From: Streptomyces tuirus
Lineage (GTDB): Bacteria; Actinomycetota; Actinomycetes; Streptomycetales; Streptomycetaceae
NCBI GenBank assembly: GCA_018195615.1
Contig: JAGTPG010000002.1
Coordinates: 868,001 to 932,000 of the forward strand
Length of the DNA stretch: 64,000 nt
Direction: 5' to 3'
A model generated the notes under the pieces. It was not told the DNA's origin. It did no database searches and saw only the letters and a program-made list of their open reading frames with translations. Positions 63,475 to 64,000 of the stretch are shown here, one piece after another. Position numbers and translations under genes: made by a program. Numbering within the stretch: the stretch's first letter is position 1; every line of letters begins with the position of its first letter.

Positions 63475-64000
63475 CTATCGCTTGGAGAGCACGGTCAACT
63501 GGCCCTCGTTGATCGTCACTTCGCGTCCGCGGAGCACCACTTCGGCGCCCGCGCCGGTCGCGATGACCACGGCTTCCTCGGTGATGCGGATGTAGGCGCC
63601 GCCCTGTGCCTGGAGGAGGATCCCCTGCTGGGCGCCGGGCGTGTCGTTCATGACGAGCTTGTGCGCCCCCGGCGTCTGCACGACGACCGGCTTGTTCGGC
63701 GCGTTGGCCTGGAGTTCGCGGCGGGCGTCGGGCGGCAGCTCGTCGGCGGCGCCGTACCAGCAGCCCGTCCACACCGGGAAGCTGGGGTCCCCCTGCTCGA
63801 ACTCCACCCACACGCCCGCGCCCGGCGGCGGCACCACGAACTGACCCGACTCGGGCCCGGTGAACGGCAGGCAGGGCAGCGCCCAGGTCGACGGCTCGTC
63901 GCCGAGCACGTCCGGGACCTCGACGGTGACGCGGCCGATGCGCAGCGGGTCGTTGTTGTCGACGACCCGGCCGCGGAACTTGCCGAGGTAGCGATTGCTG
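63475..64000 (-). CDS. Baseplate spike protein, gpV/VgrG-like, C-terminal part only
   Basis: The gene enters from the right edge and ends at 63475 (175 codons visible). NRYLGKFRGRVVDNNDPLRIGRVTVEVPDVLGDEPSTWALPCLPFTGP is the gpV/gp5 OB-fold signature; GAGVWVEFEQGDPSFPVWTGCWYG follows, then the triple-stranded helix-like repeats (PNKPVVVQTPGAHKLVMNDTPGAQQGILLQAQGGAYIRITEEAVVIATGAGAEVVLRGREVTIN). It should form the trimeric central spike that carries the PAAR tip. The N-terminal region (D-like hub or OB start) is outside the window. Confidence 0.88.
   Translation of the reverse strand, partial: SNRYLGKFRGRVVDNNDPLRIGRVTVEVPDVLGDEPSTWALPCLPFTGPESGQFVVPPPGAGVWVEFEQGDPSFPVWTGCWYGAADELPPDARRELQANAPNKPVVVQTPGAHKLVMNDTPGAQQGILLQAQGGAYIRITEEAVVIATGAGAEVVLRGREVTINEGQLTVLSKR

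Noticed and set aside
1..64000. Programmed ribosomal frameshifting as the reason for the many broken genes
   Set aside because: Breaks occur in unrelated families, at variable places, without slippery heptamers or downstream structures, and all are one-base losses in G/C runs. Sequencing deletion is simpler.
51155..64000. Intact prophage
   Set aside because: No capsid, portal, terminase, integrase or attachment site is visible; the gene order is that of a contractile injection system baseplate. The region beyond the window could still change this.

Overview
The window is chromosomal DNA of a high-GC actinomycete, almost certainly Streptomyces or a close relative. Coding regions show extreme GC at third codon positions, many GTG starts, and families typical of streptomycetes (DUF6421, DUF6214, DUF5997, ECF41 sigma factor, CUT1 sugar transporters without their own ATPase). 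No rRNA, tRNA, CRISPR array, integrase or transposase gene was seen.

Layout. 0-11 kb: housekeeping and accessory genes (flavin reductase fragment, thioredoxin/DUF4395 pair, PlsC acyltransferase, transglutaminase-like protein, a secreted protein, the DUF6421-SDR-threonine aldolase operon, GDPD, GNAT and VOC proteins). 11-21 kb: a FUSC membrane protein co-transcribed with a MarR regulator that carries a 33-bp coding minisatellite; DUF5134, M56 protease, PAP2 phosphatase, HAD, TetR, a 206-bp MITE-like element, DUF6214 and an FprA-like ferredoxin reductase. 21-25 kb: plant polysaccharide genes (CE1-type esterase with CBM2, pectate lyases PL1 and PL3) with LacI-type operators. 25-38 kb: PaaX regulator divergent from an AidB-like acyl-CoA dehydrogenase, HEAT-repeat protein, Rv1733c-type protein, BNR-repeat protein, Ung with an N-acetylglucosamine kinase-like protein, sirohydrochlorin chelatase-like protein, a lactonase with a DasR-type site in its promoter, and a second FUSC gene divergent from an Lrp/AsnC regulator. 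38-45 kb: HAD phosphatase, GH127 arabinofuranosidase, DUF4142, DoxX divergent from an ECF41 sigma factor, a LysR effector domain with no HTH, DUF5997. 45-51 kb: one operon for sugar-diacid use (binding protein, two permeases, 5-dehydro-4-deoxyglucarate dehydratase, glucarate dehydratase-like enolase). 51-64 kb: a tightly overlapping leftward operon for the baseplate and spike of a contractile injection system (CIS), ending in an endolysin-like amidase; it runs off the right edge, where sheath, tube and ATPase genes would be expected.

Reading frames. About 33 places need exactly one extra G or C, always inside a G/C run or a CCGG-like context, to restore a gene that is otherwise full length and clearly conserved. 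No place needs a base removed. This pattern fits systematic single-base deletions in a draft long-read assembly better than gene decay. Affected genes are therefore given as single CDS features spanning the whole gene, with the break positions stated; their lengths assume the missing base is restored.

Themes. Plant-matter use links the esterase, two pectate lyases, GH127 and the glucarate operon. Several promoters can be read in detail: a leaderless transglutaminase promoter, a DasR-like site inside the lactonase promoter, an ECF41 promoter before doxX, a palindrome in the FUSC-MarR promoter and a long palindrome in the glucarate operon leader.
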